A program made the translations under genes and the position numbers. This document shows, piece by piece, positions 1-6,691 of a stretch of 16,540 nucleotides of DNA. The notes beneath the pieces were generated by a model that saw only the letters and a list, made by a program, of their open reading frames with translations, had not been told where the DNA came from and searched no databases. The DNA lies in contig CAYTNN010000093.1 in NCBI GenBank assembly GCA_964439135.1, positions 1 through 16,540 on the forward strand. The letters are read 5' to 3'. The stretch's first letter is position 1. The number at the start of each line of letters is the position of its first letter. Origin of the DNA: JAFGPJ01 sp964439135. Its GTDB lineage: Bacteria > Planctomycetota > Phycisphaerae > Sedimentisphaerales > Anaerobacaceae.

Positions 1-70
1 TAAGCCGGTCAGTAGGACAGCAAATCCCGGGCCGAACAGGATTGGGACGGACCCTGTTTTACAAGGAAAT

Positions 71-94
71 GGTGTGCGGTGCACACCCTACCGA
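71..94 (+). repeat. REP-like palindrome, GTGTGC type, with CCTACCG tail
   Basis: The arms GGTGTGC (71-77) and GCACACC (81-87) are perfectly complementary around a 3-nt centre, and the tail CTACCGA follows. The same arm and tail recur at 5150-5184 (opposite orientation) and 5272-5303, and a GTGGGGC-armed version with a CCTAC tail occurs at 6622 and 10353. This makes it a member of a dispersed family rather than a single hairpin. The rest of 1-215 holds no gene I can support; it covers the region downstream of the minus-strand gene ending at 216. Confidence 0.6.
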
Positions 95-215
95 GTTCTT
101 GATCGGTGGGCCAAACCGATTTACGATCCATTCGGCTTTGCTCAGGACAAGCTTACGATTTATGATTTTCCTCTGTAATACAATCTTGTATATTCTTGTT
201 TTTTCTGCGTGTTTT

Positions 216-1766
216 TCATGCTGCAATGTTCGTAAGTCCTTTTATATCAACGGCTGAAGCCGACATTAACGCACAGGCGAACTTTTGCCCTTTGGCTGTT
301 AGTATATAGCGATTTTCTTTGGCCACCTTCTTCAACAAGCCATGCACTCGAAGCAGTTTTATACGTCTGGTAGTTCTGCCCGAATATCTTTTTTGCTCTT
401 GCTTTGACAACGCCTCCGATTTGGCGTAAAGCCATCTCCTCAAGTCCTTATTCCTGAATCCACTAATCGCATGTTCGCCTTTGGCTAAAAACGTCAGCAG
501 TTTATAATCTTCCTCCTGCCAAGGGTTAAGGCCACGATAAGTCTTGCCTTTCTTCTTTACCTTATTGCACGCCGGAGATACTACCTCTTTGAGTTTTTCT
601 TCTATCTGCCCAGCCGCCAAAGCATCGGAATAACGCTCATTACACTTCTCGCTTACCTCACAACGACGATGCAAATCACTTACACCTTTACGCATCTTCT
701 GCCATGATGCAGGACGATCCTTATCATCATCAGGGTGACGATAAACCTTAAAATCACGAGTATTATTAATAGTTGTCTCTATCCTGAGGATACTTCCACT
801 CTTGTTGTACATCTTAACTGAGTTACGATTTTTCCAGTGCTTGACCCTTACACCCTCATAGCAACTGCGATAATCGCTGACTATTTCTTCAGGAGCCATA
901 CCTCTGTTATCTCGCCTGCCAAAATATCGCATTACTGCCGGAGAATCCGAAACACACATCGCATGATAAATCAGGGACGGATACAACTTGTCCAACTCTT
1001 CAATTGAATTAAACATAATATCACTTGACCATTCTGTCTCATCTGCCGAGAAGTAATAATCAGGACGCAATGGTAAAATGCTATTCAAGTCAGGACACAT
1101 ATCATGAACAAGGCCGTTGAGAATCTCCGGCCAGTTCGTCTTTAACTGCTTATCCATTAACGCCTGTGCCGCTTGAACATCTTCAATCCACGGAAAGCAA
1201 TTACCGTCTTTCACATAGGCAATATTATTCTTACACAACTGACGCTCCAGCCAGTGACGACCATTCAGGCAGATGAATATATTAAAAGGAAGCCAGCTTT
1301 GAAGACGAACATGACCGAAACCAAATTCCGGATGATTAAAGTAATGGTATAGCCAGACGCATTTCCTTGGAACCATCTTTAACTCGATATGTTTTGTTGA
1401 CTTGTTGCCCTTGACCGTCGGTGAAATACATTGCTCTACAACGCTTAATAAACAGATAGGACCTGACATAACGCCTTTTTCCTCAGCAATCCTGCGGGCC
1501 AGTTTTTCTTTGTCTGTCGATCCGCTACGTATATATTGAATTGGAATGCCCAATTGCTCGGCACGCCTTTCACAACTTTTGCGCAGGGCACAAGTGAATC
1601 CCTCCGCCCATTGCTTGAAATCTTTGAGCAATATATGTCGGCTTGACAAAAATGTCCGCATCCCTGACTCATTAGCGAGCCAGCGAAGCGTCCCGCGAAA
1701 CCTGATTCTGTCCAATCCTCTTATTGCACCCATGACCTTATCTTTGTACAATTCCATTAGTTTCAT
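216..1766 (-). CDS. Unrecognised 516-aa protein with C-terminal winged-helix-like region, possibly from a mobile element
   Basis: I do not recognise a named family with certainty. The N-terminus is rich in basic and aromatic residues (GLDRIRFRGTLRWLAN at about 17-32, then a KDFKQWAE stretch). The middle carries an acidic/aromatic motif, YYFSADETEWSSDIMF. A segment reading LRIETTINN follows, then a long basic helical stretch. The last ~100 residues (RRIKLLRVHGLLKKV...RYILTAKGQ) look like a winged-helix DNA-binding domain. There is no signal peptide or membrane segment, so it should be cytoplasmic. The start is supported by AAGGA (minus strand, complement of 1774-1778) 7 nt before ATG. By eye it is clearly more A+T-rich than neighbouring ileS, which suggests transfer. 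I recall similar multi-copy hypothetical proteins from Planctomycetes but cannot verify this. Candidate roles are transposition or replication; neither is shown by catalytic motifs. Confidence 0.75.
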   Translation of the reverse strand: MKLMELYKDKVMGAIRGLDRIRFRGTLRWLANESGMRTFLSSRHILLKDFKQWAEGFTCALRKSCERRAEQLGIPIQYIRSGSTDKEKLARRIAEEKGVMSGPICLLSVVEQCISPTVKGNKSTKHIELKMVPRKCVWLYHYFNHPEFGFGHVRLQSWLPFNIFICLNGRHWLERQLCKNNIAYVKDGNCFPWIEDVQAAQALMDKQLKTNWPEILNGLVHDMCPDLNSILPLRPDYYFSADETEWSSDIMFNSIEELDKLYPSLIYHAMCVSDSPAVMRYFGRRDNRGMAPEEIVSDYRSCYEGVRVKHWKNRNSVKMYNKSGSILRIETTINNTRDFKVYRHPDDDKDRPASWQKMRKGVSDLHRRCEVSEKCNERYSDALAAGQIEEKLKEVVSPACNKVKKKGKTYRGLNPWQEEDYKLLTFLAKGEHAISGFRNKDLRRWLYAKSEALSKQEQKRYSGRTTRRIKLLRVHGLLKKVAKENRYILTAKGQKFACALMSASAVDIKGLTNIAA

Positions 1767-1814
1767 AGTAGCATCCTTTCTTTTAACTTGAACGTTTATG
1801 AAGGATGCTACTAT
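1765..1814 (-). promoter_or_regulatory. Hairpin sequestering the ribosome binding site and start of the 216-1766 gene
   Basis: A perfect 14-bp inverted repeat joins 1801-1814 and 1765-1778 around a 22-nt loop. In the minus-strand transcript the 3' arm contains the Shine-Dalgarno AAGGA and reaches the AT of the start codon, so folding would block initiation. A -10-like TATAGT (complement of 1810-1815) sits over the 5' arm. A transcript starting there would begin near 1803, lack most of that arm, and stay translatable. Read-through transcripts from outside would fold. The -35 is not convincing. The arrangement resembles protection of IS10/IS50/IS200 transposase genes from outside transcription (established for those elements, inferred here). 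Confidence 0.65.
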
Positions 1815-1885
1815 ACTTTTTTATAGAGTAAATTCTACTACTCTTTGGTTGCGGCTCTGCTGCTCCAAGAGCTCTGTGGCAGGAA

Positions 1886-1906
1886 CCCCCAAAGCGGGTT
1901 TGGGGG
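1886..1906. repeat. C/G-rich hairpin, arms CCCCCAAA / TTTGGGGG
   Basis: Arms 1886-1893 and 1899-1906 are perfectly complementary around GCGGG. It lies in the divergent spacer between the minus-strand gene and the ileS leader, about 25 nt upstream of a TTGACA. It could be an edge of the AT-rich element to its left or another small intergenic palindrome. The oriented T-run of an intrinsic terminator is absent. Confidence 0.45.
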
Positions 1907-1930
1907 CTAAACATTTTCTTAAACTTGCGA

Positions 1931-1959
1931 TTGACATTGGCCGAGTATTATGGTAGTAA
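1931..1959 (+). promoter_or_regulatory. Candidate distal promoter of the ileS leader transcript
   Basis: A consensus -35 TTGACA (1931-1936) is followed after 17 nt by TAGTAA (1954-1959), a weak -10. A start near 1966 would give a leader containing the isoleucine-rich ORF and the terminator. The -35 is exact and the spacing ideal. The -10 matches TATAAT at only three positions, so this is tentative. Confidence 0.35.
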
Positions 1960-2024
1960 ATACAGTTCTACGTACAGCGTGCTGCACAGAACGACGAACA
2001 CAGAATGAGTATGGTTTGGATATT

Positions 2025-2087
2025 ATGAATAGAAACATGAACATTGCGATTATCATAATTATTGCCGAGAGATTGAAGCTGCCCTGA
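2025..2087 (+). CDS. Isoleucine-rich leader peptide upstream of ileS
   Basis: This 20-codon ORF runs from ATG at 2025 to TGA at 2085-2087. Residues 7-14 read IAIIIIIA, so six of seven consecutive codons are Ile, using ATT, ATC and ATA. Stalling here would sense any shortage of charged tRNA-Ile, including the rare ATA decoder. The stop codon is 22 nt before a perfect intrinsic terminator, and ileS follows. The layout matches ribosome-mediated attenuators such as pheM-pheST and the ilv leaders (known from enterobacteria). The ribosome binding site is weak (GGA at 2018-2020). A second in-frame ATG lies at 2037. A seven-codon ORF starting at 2005 ends in TGA overlapping this ATG, which could allow coupling. 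The protein product itself probably has no function. Confidence 0.75.
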   Translation: MNRNMNIAIIIIIAERLKLP

Positions 2088-2109
2088 GAAAGCTATTGAA
2101 TCAGCTATC

Positions 2110-2148
2110 AAAAGCCTTCCGGAGCGGCAAACTTTGGAAGGCTTTTTT
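2110..2148 (+). terminator. Intrinsic terminator serving as attenuator of ileS
   Basis: Arms 2110-2120 (AAAAGCCTTCC) and 2136-2146 (GGAAGGCTTTT) form 11 perfect base pairs with a 15-nt loop and end in a run of six T (2143-2148). The gene to the left is on the other strand, so the only plus-strand transcript it could end is the ileS leader. A competing helix of 2088-2094 (GAAAGCT) with 2113-2119 (AGCCTTC, one A-C mismatch) would break the 5' arm. An upstream helix, AGCTG 2077-2081 with CAGCT 2102-2106 plus GAT 2071-2073 with ATC 2107-2109, would prevent that competitor. Stalling on the Ile codons should disrupt the upstream helix and so favour read-through. The alternative folds are inference. 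Confidence 0.85.
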
Positions 2149-2191
2149 CATTTACGGCTGGGGAGTAAGAAAATGAGATTGCCCGGCGGGC

Positions 2192-2220
2192 TTGACAGCG
2201 GGCAATTACGGGTTTATGCT
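2192..2220 (+). promoter_or_regulatory. Candidate proximal ileS promoter downstream of the attenuator
   Basis: An exact TTGACA (2192-2197) is followed after 17 nt by TATGCT (2215-2220). Transcription would start near 2227, giving a ~31-nt 5' UTR with GAGG at 2245-2248. This would supply basal ileS expression not subject to the upstream terminator. The sequence overlaps an 8-bp inverted repeat, ATTGCCCG (2178-2185) with CGGGCAAT (2199-2206), which could be an operator or an RNA hairpin in the longer transcript. Confidence 0.5.
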
Positions 2221-2257
2221 ACGTGGTTTATATTTCTTAATATTGAGGATATTTTAG

Positions 2258-5119
2258 ATGTCGGATAAGAAGAGTAAAGGTTATCGTGATACGCTGAATC
2301 TGCCGAAGACGGGCTTCGCCATGAAGGCCAACCTGACCCAGCGTGAGCCGCAGATGCGCAAGCAATGGGCCAAGGAGAATATTTACGGCACAATACGAGA
2401 GGCGCGGAAAGGCGCCCCGCTGTACATTCTGCACGATGGCCCGCCCTACGCGAACGGCGATATTCACATGGGGCACGTCACGAATAAGGTCCTGAAGGAT
2501 TTCGTGGTCAAGTACAAGACGATGACCGGCTTCGATGCGCCTTACGTGCCGGGCTGGGATTGTCACGGCCTGCCTATCGAGTCGAAGGTCGTCACCGAGT
2601 TAGGTGAAAAGGTGCGCGAGATTGGCAAGCTCGACATCCGCAAACTCTGCAATAAATACGCGAGCAAATATGTCAAAATCCAGTCCCGGCAGTTTCAGGA
2701 ACTGGGCATATTCGGTGATTTCTACAATCCATACCTGACGTTCAAGCCGACGTACGAGGGCGGGATTCTGGAAGTCTTCGCTGAGATGGTCGACAAGGGG
2801 CTGGTCTATAAGCAGCTCAAGCCGATTCACTGGTCCATCGGGTGCGAGACGGCACTGGCCGAAGCGGAGCTGGAGTATAAGGATATTTCTTCGCCGAGCA
2901 TCTTCGTGAATTTTCCCGTCGCGCAAGAGAGCATCGAGCGATTGACAGAGCTTGGCCTTGTTGAGCAAGGCGAGGCGGCCAACGCAACGGTCAGCTTTAT
3001 GATCTGGACGACGACGCCCTGGACGCTGGCGGCGAATCTGGCCGTGGCGGTGCATCCCCGGCTGGATTATACGGCGATCCGTTACGAGAAGGACGGCAGG
3101 AACTTCGTCTCAATCGTAGCGACCGAGCGGACCAAAGTGGTCACCGCCGCGGGAGATTTAGCGGAAGGAAAATTCAGTCTCGGCGAAAAAACCGTCAAAG
3201 GAAGCGAACTCGAAGGCCTGCGGTACGTGCATCCTTTCGTGGAGAAAAATCCGACGGACAAAGACGCCTACATGGTAATCCTCGCCGAGTATGTCACTAC
3301 CGAGGATGGCACCGGGCTCGTGCACACCGCTCCGGGCCACGGGGTCGAGGACTACATGTCCGGGCAGAAGTACGGGCTGGCGGTTTATTCGCCGGTGATG
3401 GACGATGGGCGATACGACGACACAGTCCCGGACTGGCTGCGGGGTCGAAACATGCTGGAGGTGGACGGCGTCGTCAATAACGATTTGAAGCAACGGGGAC
3501 TGCTGTTCGCGCAGGGCAAGATCGTGCACAGCTATCCGCACTGCTGGCGGAGCAAAGGGCCCGTTATCTTCCGCGCCACCGAGCAGTGGTTCATCGGCGT
3601 CGACAAAGAGCTGCCCGGCCTGGGAAAAAGTCTGCGTGACCTGGCAATGGAGAGCATCGATGACGTCGTATGGATTCCCGCCTGGGGCCGGAAACGCATC
3701 GGCGGAATGCTCGAATCGCGCCCGGACTGGTGCATCAGCCGGCAGCGAAGCTGGGGACTGCCGATCCCCGTGTTTCTCAATGCCGCGGGCCAGGCGCTGC
3801 TTACGAAAGAATCCGTGTTGGCCGTGGCGAAGTATATCACCAAGCACGGCTCGAACAGTTGGTTTACCGATACGCCCCGGCAGATATTAGGCAACGATTT
3901 CTCGCTGCCGGAAGGATTCGTGCTGGATGAGCTGCAGAAGGAAGAGAACATCTTCGACGTCTGGTTCGAGTCGGGCTGCAGTTGGTACAGCGTCTGCGTG
4001 AAAGAAGCCGGCTGGCCGGTGCCGGTCGATTTGTATCTCGAAGGCTCGGACCAGCATCGCGGCTGGTTCCAACTGTCACTGCTGCCGGGACTGGCGGCGA
4101 CGGGCAAGCCGCCCTTCAAGAGCGTTTTGACGCACGGCTTCACCGTCGATGAGAAGGGAATGAAGCAGTCGAAATCATTAGGCAACTACGTGAATGCCCA
4201 GGATGAGGTGGCCAGGTACGGCTCCGATGTTCTGCGGCTGTGGGTCTCCAGCGTAAATTATCAGGAAGATATCCGCTGTAACGATGAAATCATCGGCAGG
4301 ACGCAGGATGCCTACAGGAAGATCAGAAATACGCTGCGCTACCTGCTCGGCAATATTGACGATTTCGAGCCGGGCAAGATGAGCGTCGATTACGATAAAA
4401 TGTTCGAGATCGACAAGTGGGCGATGCAGCAGTTGCAGAAACTCATCGCCAATGTCACCGAGGCGTACGAAAGTTTCATCTTCCACAGGGTCTATTCACT
4501 GATCTATAATTTCTGCACGGTCGAGATGAGCAGTATATATATGGACGTTCTCAAAGACCGGATGTATTGCGACGCCGCCGACAGCCCCTCCCGCCGAAGC
4601 GCCCAGACCGCCATGTGCAAAATCATGGACGCCCTCGTGCGGATGCTGGCCCCGATCCTGGTCCACACCGCCGAAGAGGCCTGGGCTATAATGCAATCCA
4701 AGTCTGACGATGTCGAATCGGTGCATCTGGCGCTGATGCCGAAGGTCGATGATTCGATCGATTATAAGAGCGATGAGCCGCGATGGGAGAAGCTCATGGC
4801 CCTGCGAGACGAAGTTCTGCGAAGCCTTGAAGGCCTCAGGCAGGAGAAAATTATAGCGAGCAATCAGGAAGCATGTGTCACGATCAATTGCGACGAAGAA
4901 GTCGCCACGGCATTAAATGCGTTCGGGCTCGAACAATTCGCCGCCCTCTGCATCGTAAGCGAGGTCAAGCTGCAGAAGTCCGTTGGCGAGACAACCATCT
5001 CGGTACAAAAAAGCTCCTCCAAAAAATGCCAGCGCTGCTGGAACTACTGGCCCACAGTAGGAACCAGCGCCGAGCACCCCGACCTGTGCAAACGCTGCAT
5101 TGAAGTTGTTTCCGGCTAA
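2258..5119 (+). CDS. ileS: Isoleucyl-tRNA synthetase
   Basis: This enzyme charges tRNA-Ile with isoleucine in the cytoplasm using ATP. It is a complete bacterial-type class I synthetase of 953 residues, close to the usual ~940. The HIGH signature appears as HMGH at 70-73, within PPYANGDIHMGH. The CP1 editing domain carries TTTPWTLAANLAV and the later GTGLVHTAPGHG. The KMSKS loop is KQSKS at 636-640. The anticodon-binding region follows, and the C-terminal zinc finger has cysteines at 924, 927, 944 and 947. The start ATG has GAGG 9 nt upstream. Regulation is likely through the Ile-rich leader and terminator at 2025-2148, possibly with a second promoter at 2192-2220. The gene is much more G+C-rich than its left neighbour. 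No downstream gene is closely linked. Confidence 0.97.
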   Translation: MSDKKSKGYRDTLNLPKTGFAMKANLTQREPQMRKQWAKENIYGTIREARKGAPLYILHDGPPYANGDIHMGHVTNKVLKDFVVKYKTMTGFDAPYVPGWDCHGLPIESKVVTELGEKVREIGKLDIRKLCNKYASKYVKIQSRQFQELGIFGDFYNPYLTFKPTYEGGILEVFAEMVDKGLVYKQLKPIHWSIGCETALAEAELEYKDISSPSIFVNFPVAQESIERLTELGLVEQGEAANATVSFMIWTTTPWTLAANLAVAVHPRLDYTAIRYEKDGRNFVSIVATERTKVVTAAGDLAEGKFSLGEKTVKGSELEGLRYVHPFVEKNPTDKDAYMVILAEYVTTEDGTGLVHTAPGHGVEDYMSGQKYGLAVYSPVMDDGRYDDTVPDWLRGRNMLEVDGVVNNDLKQRGLLFAQGKIVHSYPHCWRSKGPVIFRATEQWFIGVDKELPGLGKSLRDLAMESIDDVVWIPAWGRKRIGGMLESRPDWCISRQRSWGLPIPVFLNAAGQALLTKESVLAVAKYITKHGSNSWFTDTPRQILGNDFSLPEGFVLDELQKEENIFDVWFESGCSWYSVCVKEAGWPVPVDLYLEGSDQHRGWFQLSLLPGLAATGKPPFKSVLTHGFTVDEKGMKQSKSLGNYVNAQDEVARYGSDVLRLWVSSVNYQEDIRCNDEIIGRTQDAYRKIRNTLRYLLGNIDDFEPGKMSVDYDKMFEIDKWAMQQLQKLIANVTEAYESFIFHRVYSLIYNFCTVEMSSIYMDVLKDRMYCDAADSPSRRSAQTAMCKIMDALVRMLAPILVHTAEEAWAIMQSKSDDVESVHLALMPKVDDSIDYKSDEPRWEKLMALRDEVLRSLEGLRQEKIIASNQEACVTINCDEEVATALNAFGLEQFAALCIVSEVKLQKSVGETTISVQKSSSKKCQRCWNYWPTVGTSAEHPDLCKRCIEVVSG

Positions 5120-5132
5120 CACATTGTCATTT

Positions 5133-5184
5133 CTACCGAGCTTGGTAGGGTGTGCAACGTGCCCCAAAGGGGCTTGTTGCACAC
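5133..5184 (-). repeat. REP-like palindrome, GTGTGC type, with nested hairpin
   Basis: CTACC (5133-5137) can pair with GGTAG (5144-5148). GTGTGCAAC (5150-5158) pairs perfectly with GTTGCACAC (5176-5184). Inside, GCCCC (5161-5165) pairs with GGGGC (5169-5173) around AAA. The tail GGTAGG precedes the palindrome, so this copy is reversed relative to those at 71 and 5272. Together with the next copy it forms an inverted pair 87 bp apart, as in bacterial interspersed mosaic elements. Confidence 0.65.
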
Positions 5185-5271
5185 GCTGATCTATTCATTA
5201 AAGAACATTACGTTTATCCCCATGGATTCATCTGTAATCCGGTATAGTGACATCGCAATTATTTCCCCCGC

Positions 5272-5303
5272 GTGTGCAAAATGAATTTTGCACACCCTAC
5301 CGG
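5272..5303 (+). repeat. REP-like palindrome, GTGTGC type, with CCTACCGG tail
   Basis: GTGTGCAAAAT (5272-5282) pairs perfectly over 11 bp with ATTTTGCACAC (5285-5295), leaving a GA centre. The tail CCTACCGG (5296-5303) matches the tail at 88-94. The arm ends differ from other copies while the GTGTGC core and the tail are kept. That is the pattern expected of a mobilised palindromic unit. Confidence 0.65.
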
Positions 5304-5490
5304 GCTGCCCGATTAGAATGAAGACAATCTGACTATCGATGATTAGTTGTTAAAAGGTGTCATGTCTGCTCTGTAGAAAAGTATATTGACAAGGAGGATA
5401 ATAGTGTAGTGATGGATTAAGATTTTCTGTAAATTAGTGTGCTCCCGAGTCTTTATGACGTGAATGGTGTCTGGTTGAAACGCTTATGAT

Positions 5491-5520
5491 TTGCATTAGC
5501 CTGACTGGTTATGATACAAT
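5491..5520 (+). promoter_or_regulatory. Candidate promoter of the prepilin gene
   Basis: TTGCAT (5491-5496) and TACAAT (5515-5520) are separated by 18 nt. This gives a start near 5527 and a leader of about 46 nt that contains the strong AAGGAG site at 5561-5566. The -10 matches consensus at five of six positions. Confidence 0.5.
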
Positions 5521-5573
5521 AGAGCAAGAAACAGACAGCACCGGATTCAAATGAAATGTTAAGGAGATCTATT

Positions 5574-6419
5574 ATGACCGAGCGGAAAGGCTTTACATTA
5601 ATAGAGCTTCTGGTGGTAGTCGCCATAATTGCAATACTGATGGCAATCCTCATGCCCACGCTGAATCGGGCCAGGGAACAGGGCAGACGGGCGGTTTGCC
5701 TTAACCATATAAAGACACTGACACTTGGCTGGTTGATGTATGCCGATGAGAACGATGACAGGATCGTTAATGGCGAAGCCTATTGGAATCCTTCCGGTTC
5801 CCCCGACGCTCCCGTGCCCACATCTGGTCCTCACAAGGGCGAGCAGTACTGGGTCGGCAACGATTGCGCCTCCGGTTTCGCACAAGGCGAGCAACGACCG
5901 CTCGACATACAAATGAAAGCCATCCGAGCCGGAGCATTGTTTTTGTACTGCAAAGCCGAAAAGGTATACCGGTGCCCTACCGGTATTCGTGGAGAGATGC
6001 GCACGTACTCTACTGGCTATGGGATGAACGGCTGTTTCGATGCAACTGGAACGTATGTCGGCAACAAGGGAGTGAGAGTAGGCAGGACGGTGTTGATGGT
6101 CAAGAAGAGGTCGGAAATAACCGTTCCATCTCCGGCTTATAGACTCGTTTTTCTCGACGAAGGCCGGATCAGTCCGGACAGCTACGCGATTCACTACGTT
6201 ACGCCCAATTGGTGGGACCCGCCGTTTGTCCGGCATGGGGACGGCACGAACGTTGCTTTCGCCGACGGCCACAGCGACTACTGGAAGTACAGGGCAGTAG
6301 AGACAATACGGGTCGGTAAGATGGCGAATCCGCCGTACAACTACGAGCCTACCACTGACGAGGGCCTGGCTGATTTGCAAAAGATGCAGGAAACCATCTG
6401 GGGCAGATTGGGCTACTAA
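5574..6419 (+). CDS. Prepilin-type (type II secretion pseudopilin-like) protein with H-X9-DG motif
   Basis: This is an exported inner-membrane protein of the type IV pilin/pseudopilin fold, 281 residues. After the short basic leader MTERKG the sequence reads FTLIELLVVVAIIAILMAIL. This is a prepilin peptidase site (cleavage after G6, Glu at position +5) and a hydrophobic helix. The C-terminal half contains H221, then nine residues, then D231-G232 in NVAFADGH, matching the prepilin-type processing-associated H-X9-DG domain abundant in Planctomycetes and related phyla. I chose ATG 5574 because AAGGAG lies exactly 7 nt upstream and the leader length is normal; the in-frame ATG at 5556 has no such site. 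It stands alone, with no assembly ATPase or platform gene nearby. Such solitary genes are usually multi-copy in these genomes, and their cargo or role is unknown. Confidence 0.9.
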   Translation: MTERKGFTLIELLVVVAIIAILMAILMPTLNRAREQGRRAVCLNHIKTLTLGWLMYADENDDRIVNGEAYWNPSGSPDAPVPTSGPHKGEQYWVGNDCASGFAQGEQRPLDIQMKAIRAGALFLYCKAEKVYRCPTGIRGEMRTYSTGYGMNGCFDATGTYVGNKGVRVGRTVLMVKKRSEITVPSPAYRLVFLDEGRISPDSYAIHYVTPNWWDPPFVRHGDGTNVAFADGHSDYWKYRAVETIRVGKMANPPYNYEPTTDEGLADLQKMQETIWGRLGY

Positions 6420-6446
6420 CCGATGCCGAAAGACTTTCTGTCCCAA

Positions 6447-6533
6447 TGTCATTCTGACCGAGCGCAGCCTTTAGCCCCTTCGACAAATTTAGGGCTGGCT
6501 CTGAGCGCAGTTGAATGTGGAGCGGAGGAATCT
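6447..6533. repeat. Probable composite intergenic repeat with internal hairpin
   Basis: The segment starts with TGTCATTCTGACCGAGCG and ends in GAGCGGAGGAATCT. I recall this start/end pair from a widespread intergenic repeat type in environmental bacterial genomes. GAGCGCAG occurs twice (about 6460-6467 and 6503-6510). Between them AGCC...AGCCC (6466-6477) pairs with GGGCTGGCT (6492-6500) with a TTT bulge. Repeat status cannot be proven from one copy. Confidence 0.35.
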
Positions 6534-6621
6534 GGCTTCGATTGAGATGAACGTATGTACAACCTGTTTGACCTTTCTATATAACATCGGCCCTTTGATA
6601 AAAGTCGTTAACCTTGATTGA

Positions 6622-6643
6622 GGTGGGGCAAGCCCCACCCTAC
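6622..6643 (+). repeat. REP-like palindrome, GTGGGGC type, with CCTAC tail
   Basis: GGTGGGGC (6622-6629) and GCCCCACC (6632-6639) are perfect arms around AA, followed by CTAC. The 22-bp unit is identical to the copy at 10353-10374, about 3.7 kb away. It lies between the prepilin and methyltransferase genes, which are convergent. Confidence 0.7.
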
Positions 6644-6691
6644 AATTGGGCTCGACGTGACACAGTAAGTTACATGATCTAAGTTGAGGTG

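Larger units (their letters stand above)
5120..5573. other. Intergenic spacer between ileS and the prepilin gene
   Basis: No gene is supported in this 454-bp spacer. It holds two oppositely oriented palindromic repeats (5133-5184 and 5272-5303), an AT-rich stretch with no recognisable structure, and a promoter-like sequence before the prepilin gene. An exact TTGACA at 5386-5391 is not followed by a usable -10. No T-tailed terminator was found after ileS; the first palindrome may help form the transcript end. Confidence 0.6.

Noticed and set aside
42..257. Plus-strand 71-aa ORF at the left edge
   Set aside because: It has no ribosome site, runs through a palindromic repeat and into the end of the opposite-strand gene, and has no recognisable protein features.
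1765..1814. The 14-bp inverted repeat as terminal repeats of an insertion sequence
   Set aside because: Both arms lie on the same side of the gene with a 22-nt loop, and no matching arm was found near 1-215, so it is a hairpin and not a pair of element ends.
1960..2257. T-box riboswitch upstream of ileS
   Set aside because: Looked for because T-boxes often control ileS. No T-box consensus (AGGGTGGNACCGCG-like) or specifier stem was found; the Ile-codon ORF explains the terminator better.
3158..4185. Long antisense ORFs (229 and 217 aa) opposite ileS
   Set aside because: They mirror the codon pattern of a GC-rich gene that is certain on the plus strand, and they show no motifs or ribosome sites.
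5386..5391. Exact TTGACA as the prepilin promoter
   Set aside because: No acceptable -10 lies 16-18 nt downstream; TTGCAT/TACAAT at 5491-5520 fits better.
5598..6452. 284-aa antisense ORF opposite the prepilin gene
   Set aside because: The plus-strand gene has a prepilin signal, H-X9-DG motif and strong ribosome site; the reverse frame has none.
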